The position numbers were made by a program, and so were the translations under genes. From positions 2,294,001-2,358,000 of the forward strand of contig NZ_CP061800.1 of the NCBI RefSeq assembly GCF_017377395.1: a stretch of 64,000 nucleotides of DNA. The letters run 5' to 3'. Under the pieces are notes generated by a model. The model searched no databases, had not been told where the DNA came from, and saw nothing but the letters and a program-made list of their open reading frames with translations. Source of the DNA: Desulfonema magnum (lineage in GTDB: Bacteria > Desulfobacterota > Desulfobacteria > Desulfobacterales > 4be13). This document shows, piece by piece, positions 1-7,873 of this stretch (positions are counted from its first letter, which is position 1; each line of letters opens with the position of its first letter).

Positions 1-1
1 G

Positions 2-271
2 CAAAGAGAAGAGGGCTGCGTGTTGAAAATCGCTCCGCCTTATTTCGGAAGGGACAACGTGTTGCTTGTCGGAGATGCCGCGGGGCTGATGTATCTCAAC
101 GGTGAAGGGATCAGCGCGGCCATAGATTCAGGATACCGGGCAGGCAGGGCCATTGCCGGAGGAATTAAGAATGGGAGCGATCCCGTGGCTTCATATACAG
201 AAAACGTGGCGGACATTGTGACGCATATGCAGTTGTGTATGGAAAACCTGCATTTTGTAGTACCCAAATAA
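2..271 (+). CDS. FAD-dependent oxidoreductase, C-terminal end (partial)
   Basis: Only the last ~89 codons of a gene that begins left of the window are present; the frame is open to the first bases. The segment NVLLVGDAAGLMYLNGEGIS is the second FAD-contacting motif (GD box, GDAAG) of the geranylgeranyl-reductase/FixC/electron-transfer-flavoprotein oxidoreductase type of flavoprotein, followed by an alanine-rich helix (SAAIDSGYRAGRAIAG). These enzymes bind FAD and reduce a lipid, quinone or carotenoid-like substrate. The substrate cannot be told from this fragment. The reading frame ends with TAA and no terminator hairpin follows directly. Confidence 0.7.
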   Translation, partial: QREEGCVLKIAPPYFGRDNVLLVGDAAGLMYLNGEGISAAIDSGYRAGRAIAGGIKNGSDPVASYTENVADIVTHMQLCMENLHFVVPK

Positions 272-330
272 ATATTGCAGGAGGCATGTCCGCGACAGGC
301 GCATTTAAGAGTTTGGAGGACTGAACTGTC

Positions 331-420
331 GGGGAGTGCTAAAATGAAAATTCAGCACCGCCTTATACCCGCGGACCTTTGGAAAAATGGTGCTGAAATT
401 TCATTTCAGCACTCCTCCCC
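331..420. repeat. palindromic repeat, GGAGTGCTRAAATGAAA type (copy 1)
   Basis: A long imperfect palindrome: GGGGAGTGCTAAAATGAAAA on the left is matched by the inverted right arm that ends CATTTCAGCACTCCTCCCC. Close relatives lie at 10651-10734 and, within a MITE, at 32063-32150. The arms stay similar between copies while the loop changes, as in a dispersed REP/MITE-like unit. It fills the space between the flavoprotein gene and the Uma2 gene. Confidence 0.75.
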
Positions 421-498
421 CGACTTCCTCCCCCGATTTATGAATCCGCCCATCCGCGACATGCCTCCCTTTAGCTTATCATATTATAAGGTGCTTTT

Positions 499-1059
499 AT
501 GCCATCTCAGCCTGAGAATCTGTTATCTTCTGAGGAATATCTTGCCATTGAACGCAAAGCTGAATTTAAAAGTGAATATTTTGCAGGTGAAATGTTTGCT
601 ATGGCAGGAGCGAGCAGACAGCATAACCTCATTGTGGCAAATATTATCAGAGTGCTTGGCAACCAGTTGCTGGAGCGTCCCTGTAATGTATATCCCAGTG
701 ACATGCGGGTGAAAATAAATAAAATCGGCAAATATACATATCCTGATATTGCAGCAACATGCGGCCAGGAAATATTCGAAGACAGTGACACCTTACTTAA
801 TCCGCTGATGATTATTGAAGTATTATCAGACACCACAGAAGCCTATGACCGGGGTAAAAAGTTTGAACACTATCAATATATCAAATCTCTTTCCGAGTAC
901 ATTCTGATAACGCAAACGCCGTACCGGGTTGAACAATATGTAAAGCAACGTGACGGGATGTGGACCTATTTTGAGTTTCGAGATGCGCATGATATCGTGC
1001 AAATTGAAAGTATTGAATGCGAGTTTTCTCTTAAAGAAGTGTATGCTAAAATTGTATGA
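499..1059 (+). CDS. Uma2 family (DUF820) putative restriction-endonuclease-fold protein
   Basis: A 186-residue protein with the typical Uma2 layout: an N-terminal SSEEYLAIE helix, an alternating core with EYFAGEMFAMAGAS and the catalytic-type region YPSDMRVKI...YTYPDIAATCG...LIIEVLSDTTEAYDRGKKFEHYQ. The PD-(D/E)XK-like residues are the Asp in YPDI and the Glu in IIEVLS with a following Lys. Family members are numerous in cyanobacteria and large-genome bacteria; their role is unproven and a link to mobile DNA is often suspected. Length is normal for the family, so the gene looks intact. It stands alone here, flanked by a palindromic repeat upstream. Confidence 0.85.
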   Translation: MPSQPENLLSSEEYLAIERKAEFKSEYFAGEMFAMAGASRQHNLIVANIIRVLGNQLLERPCNVYPSDMRVKINKIGKYTYPDIAATCGQEIFEDSDTLLNPLMIIEVLSDTTEAYDRGKKFEHYQYIKSLSEYILITQTPYRVEQYVKQRDGMWTYFEFRDAHDIVQIESIECEFSLKEVYAKIV

Positions 1060-1197
1060 GTGATTGAAACTGCCAGATGTCAGGAAAAATGCTGAAATGT
1101 TCATATTCCCCTTAAACCGCCAGGACATAGCTGTTAGCGAGAATGTGACGGCGGATAAAATTGACGAGTGATATTAAATTCAAAATACGGAGGAAAA

Positions 1198-1458
1198 ATG
1201 GCAAAGCTGGGCACCAAAAAAAAGCCTGCCATCGTGCGGGTTCAGACAGAGGAAAGAGGAGCGGAAATCGCGTCCATATGTGAGAAACACGGATGGCATT
1301 ACATCATCGGATTTGAGCCTGACAAACCCGAGGATACTTCGGATATTGACCGGCTTCTGAACCCTGTCACTCCCAAAAAGATTGAGAACAAAATCGGCCG
1401 TAATGATCCGTGTCCGTGCGGAAGCGGTAAGAAATATAAAAAATGCTGCGGAATCTGA
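1198..1458 (+). CDS. SEC-C metal-binding domain protein (PBPRA1643/SWIM-type)
   Basis: An 86-residue protein starting at the ATG that follows GGAGG by five bases; an earlier in-frame start 30 bases upstream has no ribosome site and is less likely. Residues ~1-60 carry a compact alpha/beta region ([22 protein letters not shown]) and the C-terminus is a classical SEC-C zinc motif, [17 protein letters not shown]. Small proteins of this kind bind zinc through C-x-C-x8-CC and are found beside many unrelated genes; their cellular partner is unknown. Confidence 0.8.
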   Translation: MAKLGTKKKPAIVRVQTEERGAEIASICEKHGWHYIIGFEPDKPEDTSDIDRLLNPVTPKKIENKIGRNDPCPCGSGKKYKKCCGI

Positions 1459-1623
1459 ATACTGAGTCAGACAGATGAAGGCGTGCGAAAATTACATTTT
1501 TTCATAATTCCTCGCACGTTTTCAGTGTCAGAAAGCAGCTATACATATCTTATTAACATATTGAAAAAGATGACATTGAGTAATGTAAAAAACATAAATC
1601 AAGGCAATAAAGAAGGAAAAGCT

Positions 1624-2841
1624 GTGAAGAACAAAGAACAAATAGAAAGATCAAAACATTTGCTGGGTGAAGATACCGTGAATATGCTGTTCCAGGTCCA
1701 TGAGGATGCAATTTGGGTGCTGGAGGATTTGGGCGTCGGATGCAAGAATCCGGAAATACTGAAGCTTTTTGAGCGTTTTGAAGATGAAGGAGAAGCGATT
1801 GTTTTTGATGACCGGATATATATTACTTCCGATTTAGTTGAACGCTGCCTCAGGACCGTTCCGGGAACAGGGGATTTCTTCGTTCCCCGGAACAGCTTTT
1901 TCATCGGCGACGGGGCCTCATATATTTATGACGACATGGCAGGAAAAGGCGGGCTTTCCCCTTCTGCCGGACACGCAATTCGGATTGCCAAACTTGCCCA
2001 GATGAATCAGGCCGTGGCAGGTATGGGAAAGGGGGTAAGACTCCGGGATGACCTTTTGCAAATGAGTTTAATGGCCGAGCATTGCAGTAAGCCGCTCTGC
2101 CTGACAATAAATTCGGATGCCACCCTTGAAAAGGCAAAAGGAATCTATGCAAAAAAAAAAAACATCATGGCTGTGTTTCCCCTTACCCATTCTTCTTTGG
2201 AGGTTAATGAGGAACTTTCAGACTACTTTGTGAAAGTTGTAAAAGCCGGACTGCCGGTTTTTATCTCGGCAATGCCCCTGGCCGGGGTCACTGCCCCCTA
2301 TTGTTATAATGGCGTACTCGCCATGGCCCACGCGGAAGTTCTTTTTGGGATTTGCACAGCCCAGTTAATTCGCCCGGGCATCACCTGTATTCATGCAGGA
2401 AATCCGACTATTTCCGATCCCCGAACCGAATTCAGACCTGATTATGGTCTGGTCAGCCATGATATAGCAAACATACTCATGGCGCATCTGAATCTCATGC
2501 TTGATATCCCCTCGTGTCAGAGTGCGGGAACCACATATGAGGAACATCCCACGGAACAGGCCATTGCAGATGTCCGGACAGGTCTGGCCCTGTGCCTGAA
2601 ATACGGCGTCCATATGATTCGCCATTCCTTTGGCTGCCTCCGCGATTTTAATGATTTCTCTTTTGCCAAACTGGAAGCGGCCATGCGCATTTCAGGGGAA
2701 GTGAATCCGGACCAGGCTCCTGAAATTGAAATGCCGGTTTATGACCAAAGAGGAATGGAATCTGTCAGGAGAACCGGCCTCAGAGCGTACAACGATGACT
2801 CGCTCACCAAGGCGAACTTGGGAAAAATATTTGTCAATTAA
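1624..2841 (+). CDS. MttB-family methyltransferase (non-pyrrolysine, corrinoid-dependent type)
   Basis: About 405 residues from a GTG with AAGGA six bases upstream; longer versions would add an unrelated N-terminal stretch. The sequence matches the trimethylamine methyltransferase (MttB) superfamily: VHEDAIWVLEDLGVGC near the start, then GDGASYIYDD, the PLCLTINSD and AMPLAGVTAPYCYNG barrel strands, ITCIHAGNPT and FGCLRDF. No internal amber codon occurs, so this is a pyrrolysine-free member like MtgB, which demethylates glycine betaine or other quaternary amines and hands the methyl group to a corrinoid protein. No corrinoid protein lies next to it. A glycine-betaine-type permease remnant 3 kb downstream makes a quaternary amine substrate plausible (inference). 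Confidence 0.75.
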   Translation: MKNKEQIERSKHLLGEDTVNMLFQVHEDAIWVLEDLGVGCKNPEILKLFERFEDEGEAIVFDDRIYITSDLVERCLRTVPGTGDFFVPRNSFFIGDGASYIYDDMAGKGGLSPSAGHAIRIAKLAQMNQAVAGMGKGVRLRDDLLQMSLMAEHCSKPLCLTINSDATLEKAKGIYAKKKNIMAVFPLTHSSLEVNEELSDYFVKVVKAGLPVFISAMPLAGVTAPYCYNGVLAMAHAEVLFGICTAQLIRPGITCIHAGNPTISDPRTEFRPDYGLVSHDIANILMAHLNLMLDIPSCQSAGTTYEEHPTEQAIADVRTGLALCLKYGVHMIRHSFGCLRDFNDFSFAKLEAAMRISGEVNPDQAPEIEMPVYDQRGMESVRRTGLRAYNDDSLTKANLGKIFVN

Positions 2842-2879
2842 AGCAGTTGTGATCTGACAAAAATTTCCCTGTTCCAAGG

Positions 2880-2914
2880 CTTCCGAAGTCTCTGAAACTT
2901 CGGAAGTCTGTTTT
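2880..2914 (+). terminator. intrinsic terminator after the MttB-like gene
   Basis: A 10-bp perfect stem, CTTCCGAAGT / ACTTCGGAAG, with a seven-base loop, followed by TCTGTTTT. It sits 38 bases past the stop codon of the methyltransferase gene. Confidence 0.75.
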
Positions 2915-2917
2915 ATA

Positions 2918-3063
2918 AGTACCCGATCAAAAGTTTTTTATACATCTTTTTTTCTGTGAACCGCGGAGAAACCCGGGTTTTTCCTTCACCGGAGGCGGAT
3001 CATTCCGGGAAAAAAGCCGGGTTTCTTTCCCGGGCAGATATCGAAAACTTATGGTTAGGTACT
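2918..3063. mobile_element. family A MITE, 146 bp, flanked by TA (copy A1)
   Basis: Ends are AGTACCCGATCAAAAGTTTT on the left and GAAAACTTATGGTTAGGTACT on the right, an imperfect terminal inverted repeat, with TA on both outer sides. The middle is a palindrome built on AGAAACCCGGGTTTTTCC and GGAAAAAAGCCGGGTTTCT. Other copies: 31505-31575 (half), 32019-32216, 45557-45690 (variant), 49206-49443 and 49938-50082. Confidence 0.8.
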
Positions 3064-3789
3064 TATCATACCGAAAAAATACGGGTGGTGTTCTAAAACT
3101 GGACTTTTCTGAAATCTGTGTTATTATAGTGTAGTCATTCAGGAGTAAAAAACTATTTTCGGAGGAATATTTCGATGGCACTGATTCCTGTCCGCTGTCC
3201 GCTTTGCGGAGGTGAGAAAGTGAAAAAAAGAGGAAAAACAGATGACGGAAAGCAGCGTTACCTGTGTCAGAATGAGAATTGCGAGGCAAAATTTTTTCTT
3301 CTCGACTATACATATAACGGAAGAAAATCAGATATTAAGCACAAAATTATTGAAATGAGTCTCAGCGGCAGCGGTATCCGGGACATCGCCCGCGTGCTGG
3401 AAATCAGCACGGACACCGTGATAAGCGAATTAAAAAAAAAGGAAACTCTTCTCGACTCGGTGAATTCCGAACTCCTTAAAACTTTGGAACATACTGAAAA
3501 TATTGAGGTTGACATATTGAAAGTTGAGGAGGCTGAGGCGGATGAGATGTGGAGTTTCGTGGGCAAAAAGGAGAATCAGAGGTGGCTCTGGCACGCCGTT
3601 GATCACAAAACCGGAAAAGTTCTCGCATATACCTTCGGAACGCATGAGGACAAAGTCTTCCTCGAACTGAAAAGGCTCCTCGAACCTTTCGGAATTGTAA
3701 AGTTTTATACTGACAATTGGGGTGCTTATGAACGAAATCTCAATCCTGCGAATCATGAGATAGGTAAAAGAAACACTCAGAAAATAGAA

Positions 3790-5383
3790 TTGACCTTTCC
3801 AGTATTGAAATTAACATGCTGTTTATATTGAGTTTACATAAATTAATCTCATGAAAATGCGTTTGAAACCAGCTTATATTTTAAGAATGCGAATCTGTAG
3901 TCAGACACTCGGATTTAAAATTTTTCTTGGCATACGACGGACTTCGTGATATACTGTACAAATATACGGTTCGGAAATATATGTCCGAGCCTCTGACCGC
4001 CCTGATTCCGGGTGCCGATATTATAAGGAGGTTCTTATTATGACAACGAAAACCGCTGAGGAACATTTTACCGAAGAAATGCTTCGTGCCGCCGAGGAGT
4101 TCGGAAAAATACTCCGCCCGTATTTCCGCCGGATGCCTGATGAGGATATGGAAACCCTTCTTCTCATCAGCATGGCGGTATTTCTCGGAGCGGACAATGT
4201 TTACCAGGTTATGCAGGTGCTCGGACTCCCGAAAACCGCCACCTATGACCGTGTTAAAAACGTCAGTGTTTACTGCTGGCGTAAGTTCCTGCAGAATCAC
4301 CTTTACAGCATCGCTGTTCCTCTCCTGCGGGAGAGGCTCACCATGAGCGATGCCACAAAAAGCCGGGACGGACTGATTATGGCAGTCGATGACTCCGTGA
4401 TTGCCCGTATTGCCACGGAACTCGGCTATGTATGGAAATGGTGGAGCGGCCAGCTTAAACGCGTGGCGAACGGGCAGAACGTGATCGCTCTGATTCTGGT
4501 AATCGGCGACATTATTCTCCCTCTCGACGTGCGGATAGTCTCCAAACAGGGCAGGGGGCTTAAAACCAAGCCTGAGATATATGAGGAGATGCTGAAAGCC
4601 GCCGAAGCAAAATTCGAAGCCGCGGGCATTGACATCAGCCGCCTCGGAACTACAGGTGATGCGGCATATTTTTCTCAGGATATCGCGGCATTCTGCCGCG
4701 GTGAATGTTCGGAAGAAGCCTCGTCCGAATCGGATGCGTCAGCTACAGACACCGGCCTTGCGAACGAAGATGCCGAATCGTCCGATCCCGCACTCTTACT
4801 GACTCTTACCGGAATTTTCCGCGGCAAGGACAACTACGTCTTTGAAATTGACGGAGAAATCCGGAAGGCCGGCCAGTGGCGGAAAAATTTCAAAGATCGT
4901 CTTACTCCCGGATGGGGAACAGACGGACAGCCGGTGTATCGAACCGAAGCAGTAAGCGAAACCTTCGGCGAGGTTATTCTCGTCTTCTATATTCCGAAGG
5001 GGAAACGGGCGGTCAGCTACCTTATTATAGCAGGACGACCTCTGCGTAGCAGCGAGGCACTGCATGCCTTCGCCTTCCATCATCGCATCGAAGAATTCCG
5101 GAAGCTCCTCAAAGACACTCTCGAACTGGGAGCAATGCATCTCCGAGATCGGAAGGGGGCTCATGCCTGCGTCGGCGTCAAAGTCATCGCATACCTCGTC
5201 GTCAATATGATGAAGCAGAATCTGAGGAAGCTCCGACGCTTCCGAAATGTGACCATTAACAAGTTAGTCAGACTCTGCCCGAAGTTCGTTGACGTCCGAA
5301 AAATTTTCAAAGAGCATTTTCAGAGTATTATTCCCAATAATCACACGTTGGATAAGGCTTTAGCGTGATTTCAGAAAGGTCAA
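3790..5383 (+). mobile_element. insertion sequence nested in the IS1 transposase gene (1594 bp)
   Basis: Starts TTGACCTTTCCAG and ends with the inverse, GAAAGGTCAA (10 bp perfect inverted repeat). TAGAA is duplicated on both sides (3785-3789, 5384-5388). One transposase gene fills the inside. IS4/IS701-like by the look of the protein; family assignment is not certain. Confidence 0.85.
4040..5368 (+). CDS. DDE transposase (IS4/IS701-like)
   Basis: A 442-residue protein with a perfect AGGAGG ribosome site. The N-terminal ~110 residues are helical and DNA-binding in character. The catalytic part shows MAVDDSVIAR (first Asp), LGTTGDAAYFS (second Asp) and a late Glu region around HRIEEFRKLLKD, the DDE spacing of IS4-superfamily enzymes, with a strand-rich insert (residues ~215-310) containing an acidic, low-complexity segment. 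It appears intact and could still be active. It moves the element that contains it; no passenger gene is present. Confidence 0.8.
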   Translation: MTTKTAEEHFTEEMLRAAEEFGKILRPYFRRMPDEDMETLLLISMAVFLGADNVYQVMQVLGLPKTATYDRVKNVSVYCWRKFLQNHLYSIAVPLLRERLTMSDATKSRDGLIMAVDDSVIARIATELGYVWKWWSGQLKRVANGQNVIALILVIGDIILPLDVRIVSKQGRGLKTKPEIYEEMLKAAEAKFEAAGIDISRLGTTGDAAYFSQDIAAFCRGECSEEASSESDASATDTGLANEDAESSDPALLLTLTGIFRGKDNYVFEIDGEIRKAGQWRKNFKDRLTPGWGTDGQPVYRTEAVSETFGEVILVFYIPKGKRAVSYLIIAGRPLRSSEALHAFAFHHRIEEFRKLLKDTLELGAMHLRDRKGAHACVGVKVIAYLVVNMMKQNLRKLRRFRNVTINKLVRLCPKFVDVRKIFKEHFQSIIPNNHTLDKALA

Positions 5384-5570
5384 TAGAAAGGAAACATCTG
5401 ACTCTGAGGACGAGAATAAAACGTCTTGCGAGAAAAACAATCTGTTTCTCCAAATTGGAGAAGATGCATGATATCGTCATCGGACTGTTCATCAATGTAT
5501 ATGAATTCGGACTAGTAATATGAGTAATAAAAAATGACTAGCTCCAAATTTAGAACACTACCAAAATACG

Positions 5571-5897
5571 ATCCGACACCTGACCCTCAGAAAAATTCGA
5601 TTACCCCTCTCTCAGACTGTTCAGCGAAAAGAACAGACGCGGCAAGTTTGACATATCAATTTAATTCGTGTAGAAAGGATTTGAAATTCGGAAATCTTTC
5701 TGTCACCGAGCGAAATTAAAAGAATTTTATCAAATAATATTCTGCTGTTATTTTTTGTATAAACGCATTATAATTCTTATCAGATCAAAAAAATCAGCAG
5801 AAAAAACCAAAGGGTTAAAAATTTTTCCATCAAAAATAAAATCCGTTCAGTTTCAAACTTGCTAAACATTTTAAGTTTTTGAATTGGGGAGACAATC
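5571..5897. other. 327-bp AT-rich stretch with no gene
   Basis: No convincing coding sequence on either strand. A TATAAT box at about 5768 lies upstream of the permease remnant and might belong to its promoter, but no good -35 box is seen. The ribosome site of the permease gene (GGGGAGACAATC) lies at the right end. Confidence 0.5.
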
Positions 5898-6118
5898 ATG
5901 GACACCTATCGGTTTTTGATTCAAAACTGGCCTGAAACCCTTGAATTGGCATGGCAGCACACCTATATTGTCGCGATTGCTGTTTTTATCGCCATTCTTA
6001 CCGGCATTCCCATTGGGATCTGGATCACATTCAACCGGAAAGCTGCGGATATTGTGCTTTATATTGCAGGAATCATTATGACCATCCCTTCTATCGCGCT
6101 TTTTGGCATCATGATTCC
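5898..6118 (+). pseudogene. glycine betaine/choline-type ABC permease (OpuCB/ProW-like), truncated
   Basis: Seventy-four codons match the start of the OpuCB/YehW-type permease: TLELAWQHTYIVAIAVFIAI, then LTGIPIGIWITF and IAGIIMTIPSIALFGIMIPV, i.e. the first two to three membrane helices. A normal member has about 210 residues. The frame runs into an 88-bp IS1-derived MITE and stops seven codons later (VFQNWS), and the remaining sequence is not found on the other side. The gene once imported a quaternary amine or compatible solute, which fits the MttB-like methyltransferase upstream. Now certainly non-functional. Confidence 0.8.
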
Positions 6119-6206
6119 GGTAGTGTTCCAAAACTGGAGCTAAAAATCTTAACCATTTGAATCAATTTAGGAAATATCGGTTCAAGTCCAGTTTTAGAAC
6201 ACTACC
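6119..6206. mobile_element. 88-bp IS1-derived MITE
   Basis: Both ends carry the IS1 terminal repeat GGTAGTGTTC(C/T)AAAACTGGA. The left end continues GAGCTA like the right end of the IS1 copy at 3084-5562, and the right end continues like that copy's left end, so this is an internally deleted IS1 in reverse orientation. No target duplication flanks it, suggesting a later deletion on the right that removed the rest of the permease gene. Confidence 0.85.
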
Positions 6207-6216
6207 GGTTTTTTCT

Positions 6217-6242
6217 CGTTACGAGGCTCCTGCCTCGTAACG
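6217..6242. repeat. perfect 10-bp hairpin after the HD-GYP gene
   Basis: CGTTACGAGG and its inverse CCTCGTAACG are separated by six bases, and a second small inverted pair (AGAGGC/GCCTCT) follows at 6251-6265. The position directly after the stop of the minus-strand HD-GYP gene suits a transcript end, but no U-tract follows on that strand. Confidence 0.5.
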
Positions 6243-6247
6243 GGTAT

Positions 6248-6994
6248 TCAGAGGCTCTGCCTCTTATGGCGATTCATCTCAGCATTGGTCTGCCCCACAG
6301 ATACAGACAGATCAAGGTTTTTTCCATTACAAACCATTTTTGAGAGCATCAGATCCTCATGTCCGAAAAAGGCAAAGTGAGCATCATTAGGAGACGGGTC
6401 AGAAGACTTGTAAAGAAAAAATTGCGGAGCCACCCGGTTGAAGCTGTTCACAATCAGAGGGCAGAACTGTGTCTCTTTATGACGGTTGATTTCTCTGACC
6501 GCATCATCGGAGGGCATCCCTTTTCTGTATGGCCGGTCCGAGGTCATCGCGTCAAATGCGTCCGCGACAGCGATAATTCTCGATTCCAGCGGAATTTTAT
6601 CCCCCATAAGTCCCCGGGGATACCCTTTTCCATCAAACCGCTCATGATGATGCAGGACAATCTCCGAAATTTCCCGCAGCATAGGAATTCTGCTTAAAAT
6701 ATTGTATCCGATCCGGGAATGAGACTGTATTTCTTTCATTTCCGCGTTTGTCAGTTTTCCCGGTTTGTTGAGTACCGCGTCCGAAACCCCGATTTTACCG
6801 ATGTCATGAAGATGGGCCGCGATATGGACCCGCTGATGCATATCCGCATCCAGTCCCATATCCTCGGAAATGCGTTCGGAATATTCGGCTACCCTGAAGG
6901 AATGTTCCAGCGTATAGGGGTCTCTCGCATCCAGTGTGGTGATAACAACGTCAATCAGTTCGTGAAGGCTGACCGTCAGAGGTAACAATAGCAT
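6248..6994 (-). CDS. HD-GYP domain c-di-GMP phosphodiesterase-type protein
   Basis: A 248-residue single-domain HD-GYP protein. The conserved elements are all visible: DARDPYTLEHSFRVAEY, the metal-binding HLHDIGKIG (residues ~61-69), LNKPGKLT, HSRIGYNIL, HHHERFDGKGYP (GYP motif, residues ~117-128) and IIAVADAFDAMTSDRPYRKG. Such enzymes hydrolyse c-di-GMP with a di- or tri-iron centre. There is no receiver or sensor domain, so control must come from partners. The C-terminal ~60 residues (after NRHKETQF) are not part of the fold and look unordered. It is the last gene of a minus-strand run that also encodes a diguanylate cyclase. Confidence 0.85.
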   Translation of the reverse strand: MLLLPLTVSLHELIDVVITTLDARDPYTLEHSFRVAEYSERISEDMGLDADMHQRVHIAAHLHDIGKIGVSDAVLNKPGKLTNAEMKEIQSHSRIGYNILSRIPMLREISEIVLHHHERFDGKGYPRGLMGDKIPLESRIIAVADAFDAMTSDRPYRKGMPSDDAVREINRHKETQFCPLIVNSFNRVAPQFFLYKSSDPSPNDAHFAFFGHEDLMLSKMVCNGKNLDLSVSVGQTNAEMNRHKRQSL

Positions 6995-7012
6995 CTCCTT
7001 TCTTGTCGTTTT

Positions 7013-7336
7013 TTAGCGGGCAGAGGAAAGAAGAATCTTATTCTTCTCCCCTTTGCATAGGTGTTTGTTTTCAGCAATGACCTTTCTCATCGCCCCTCTT
7101 CTCAGATATTTCCCGAAACGCTGAGAGAGTATCTCCAAACGTCTGAAGCAATTCGGACACAGATAAACAAAACTTCTGCTTTTCGAGCACAGACAAACAA
7201 AGGCATTGACTTCATAAAGCTCCGCATAAGGGATTCTCTTCCCGCATTGTTTGCATGAAACGGTCTGACACTTGATATTATCCTCATAAAAAGCCTGATC
7301 CGGCTCCGTTGTTATAAAAGCCTGGTACATCATCAT
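7013..7336 (-). CDS. small zinc-ribbon protein
   Basis: A 107-residue protein of unknown role. CKQCGKRIPY, then CLC and CPNCFRRLE give a four-site Cys arrangement (C-x2-C ... C-x-C ... C-x2-C) expected to hold zinc. The C-terminal third is basic (RRGAMRKVIAENKHLCKGEK), compatible with nucleic-acid or protein contact. Three ATG codons stand in a row at the start, after an AGGAG box. It sits 18 bases before the HD-GYP gene and probably shares its transcript. I do not recognise a named family. Confidence 0.6.
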   Translation of the reverse strand: MMMYQAFITTEPDQAFYEDNIKCQTVSCKQCGKRIPYAELYEVNAFVCLCSKSRSFVYLCPNCFRRLEILSQRFGKYLRRGAMRKVIAENKHLCKGEKNKILLSSAR

Positions 7337-7362
7337 TTTTCTCCTTTTCCTGTTTTCATCCC

Positions 7363-7406
7363 TCCGGAGTGCAAAAAACCGCTTCGCTTAATTTTTGCAC
7401 TCCGGA
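7363..7406. repeat. 15-bp perfect hairpin between minus-strand genes
   Basis: TCCGGAGTGCAAAAA is inverted as TTTTTGCACTCCGGA with a 14-base loop. On the minus strand the stem ends in CTCCGGA followed by GGG, without a U-run, so an RNA-processing or attenuation site is as likely as a terminator. Its GGAGTGC edge is also the edge of the palindromic repeats at 331 and 10651. Confidence 0.6.
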
Positions 7407-7444
7407 AAAGAGTTTCTTTCGGTTAAAACAAAATATAACATGCC

Positions 7445-7801
7445 TCACATAATACTGCAACGGCTCATGGATCTGCCTCTGTCAGAATAACGTCGCTTCA
7501 TGTCTTCATTGGAAAACGACTTTTTGCGAAAGCCTCTTATCTCCGGCCCTTTTTCATTTTCAAAAGTGATCTTATCCGCGGGTATGATATTGGTGTTGAT
7601 CAGGCTTTCAAAGACCGCACTGCCAAACGGAAAAACCTCTCCGATCTTCTCCGCATTGACAATCACCTCCCTGGTTCCCTTGTTTTTGAGCATGATCGTG
7701 TTCGCCAGTTCCCACGCGGAACTGCCGTCAAAATCACCGCTGAGTTCAATGTGAAGACTTCCGTTGACATGATGGGATTTTATTTTGAAATTTGCGCTCA
7801 T
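7445..7801 (-). CDS. STAS-like domain protein
   Basis: A 118-residue protein. LHIELSGDFDGSSAWELANTI followed by TREVIVNAEKIGEVFPFGSAVFESLI is the strand-helix pattern of STAS/anti-sigma-antagonist-like folds, although the phosphorylatable Ser/Thr in the usual DSSG position is not clear. The Arg/Ser-rich tail (RRYSDRGRSMSRC) is atypical. Neighbours encode HD-GYP and GGDEF proteins, so a role in a small signalling set is plausible (inference). The start is an ATG with GGAG nearby. Confidence 0.55.
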   Translation of the reverse strand: MSANFKIKSHHVNGSLHIELSGDFDGSSAWELANTIMLKNKGTREVIVNAEKIGEVFPFGSAVFESLINTNIIPADKITFENEKGPEIRGFRKKSFSNEDMKRRYSDRGRSMSRCSIM

Positions 7802-7873
7802 ATCCGGCTCCTTTGGATTTAGGTGTTTAGCTGTTTAAATATTGACACAGGCCAACAACGAAAAATGAAACAT

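Larger units (their letters stand above)
3175..5523 (+). pseudogene. IS1-family transposase, split by an IS insertion
   Basis: The N-terminal 205 codons have the InsA-type zinc ribbon (VRCPLCGG...RYLCQNENC), a helix-turn-helix region, and the InsB-type catalytic core (DEMWSFVGKKENQRWLWHAV, FYTDNWGAY). The frame is broken after NTQKIE. It resumes exactly beyond the inner element as RKHLTLRTRIKRLARKTICF, then KLEKMHDIVIGLFINVYEFG. Joining 3175-3789 to 5389-5523 gives a full-length single-frame IS1 transposase of 249 residues. It encoded the DDE enzyme for its own element and is now dead. Confidence 0.9.
3084..5562 (+). mobile_element. IS1-family element, interrupted by a second IS
   Basis: Terminal inverted repeats GGTGGTGTTCTAAA (left) and GGTAGTGTTCTAAA (right, inverted) bound the element, and AAAATACG is directly repeated just outside both ends (3076-3083 and 5563-5570), an 8-bp target duplication normal for IS1. 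Without the inner IS (3790-5383) and one 5-bp duplication the element would be about 880 bp. Confidence 0.9.

Noticed and set aside
1624..2841. Pyrrolysine-containing MttB
   Set aside because: No in-frame amber codon occurs in the gene.
6119..6206. Simple MITE insertion into the permease gene
   Set aside because: No target duplication, and the rest of the gene is missing on the other side, so a deletion must have followed.
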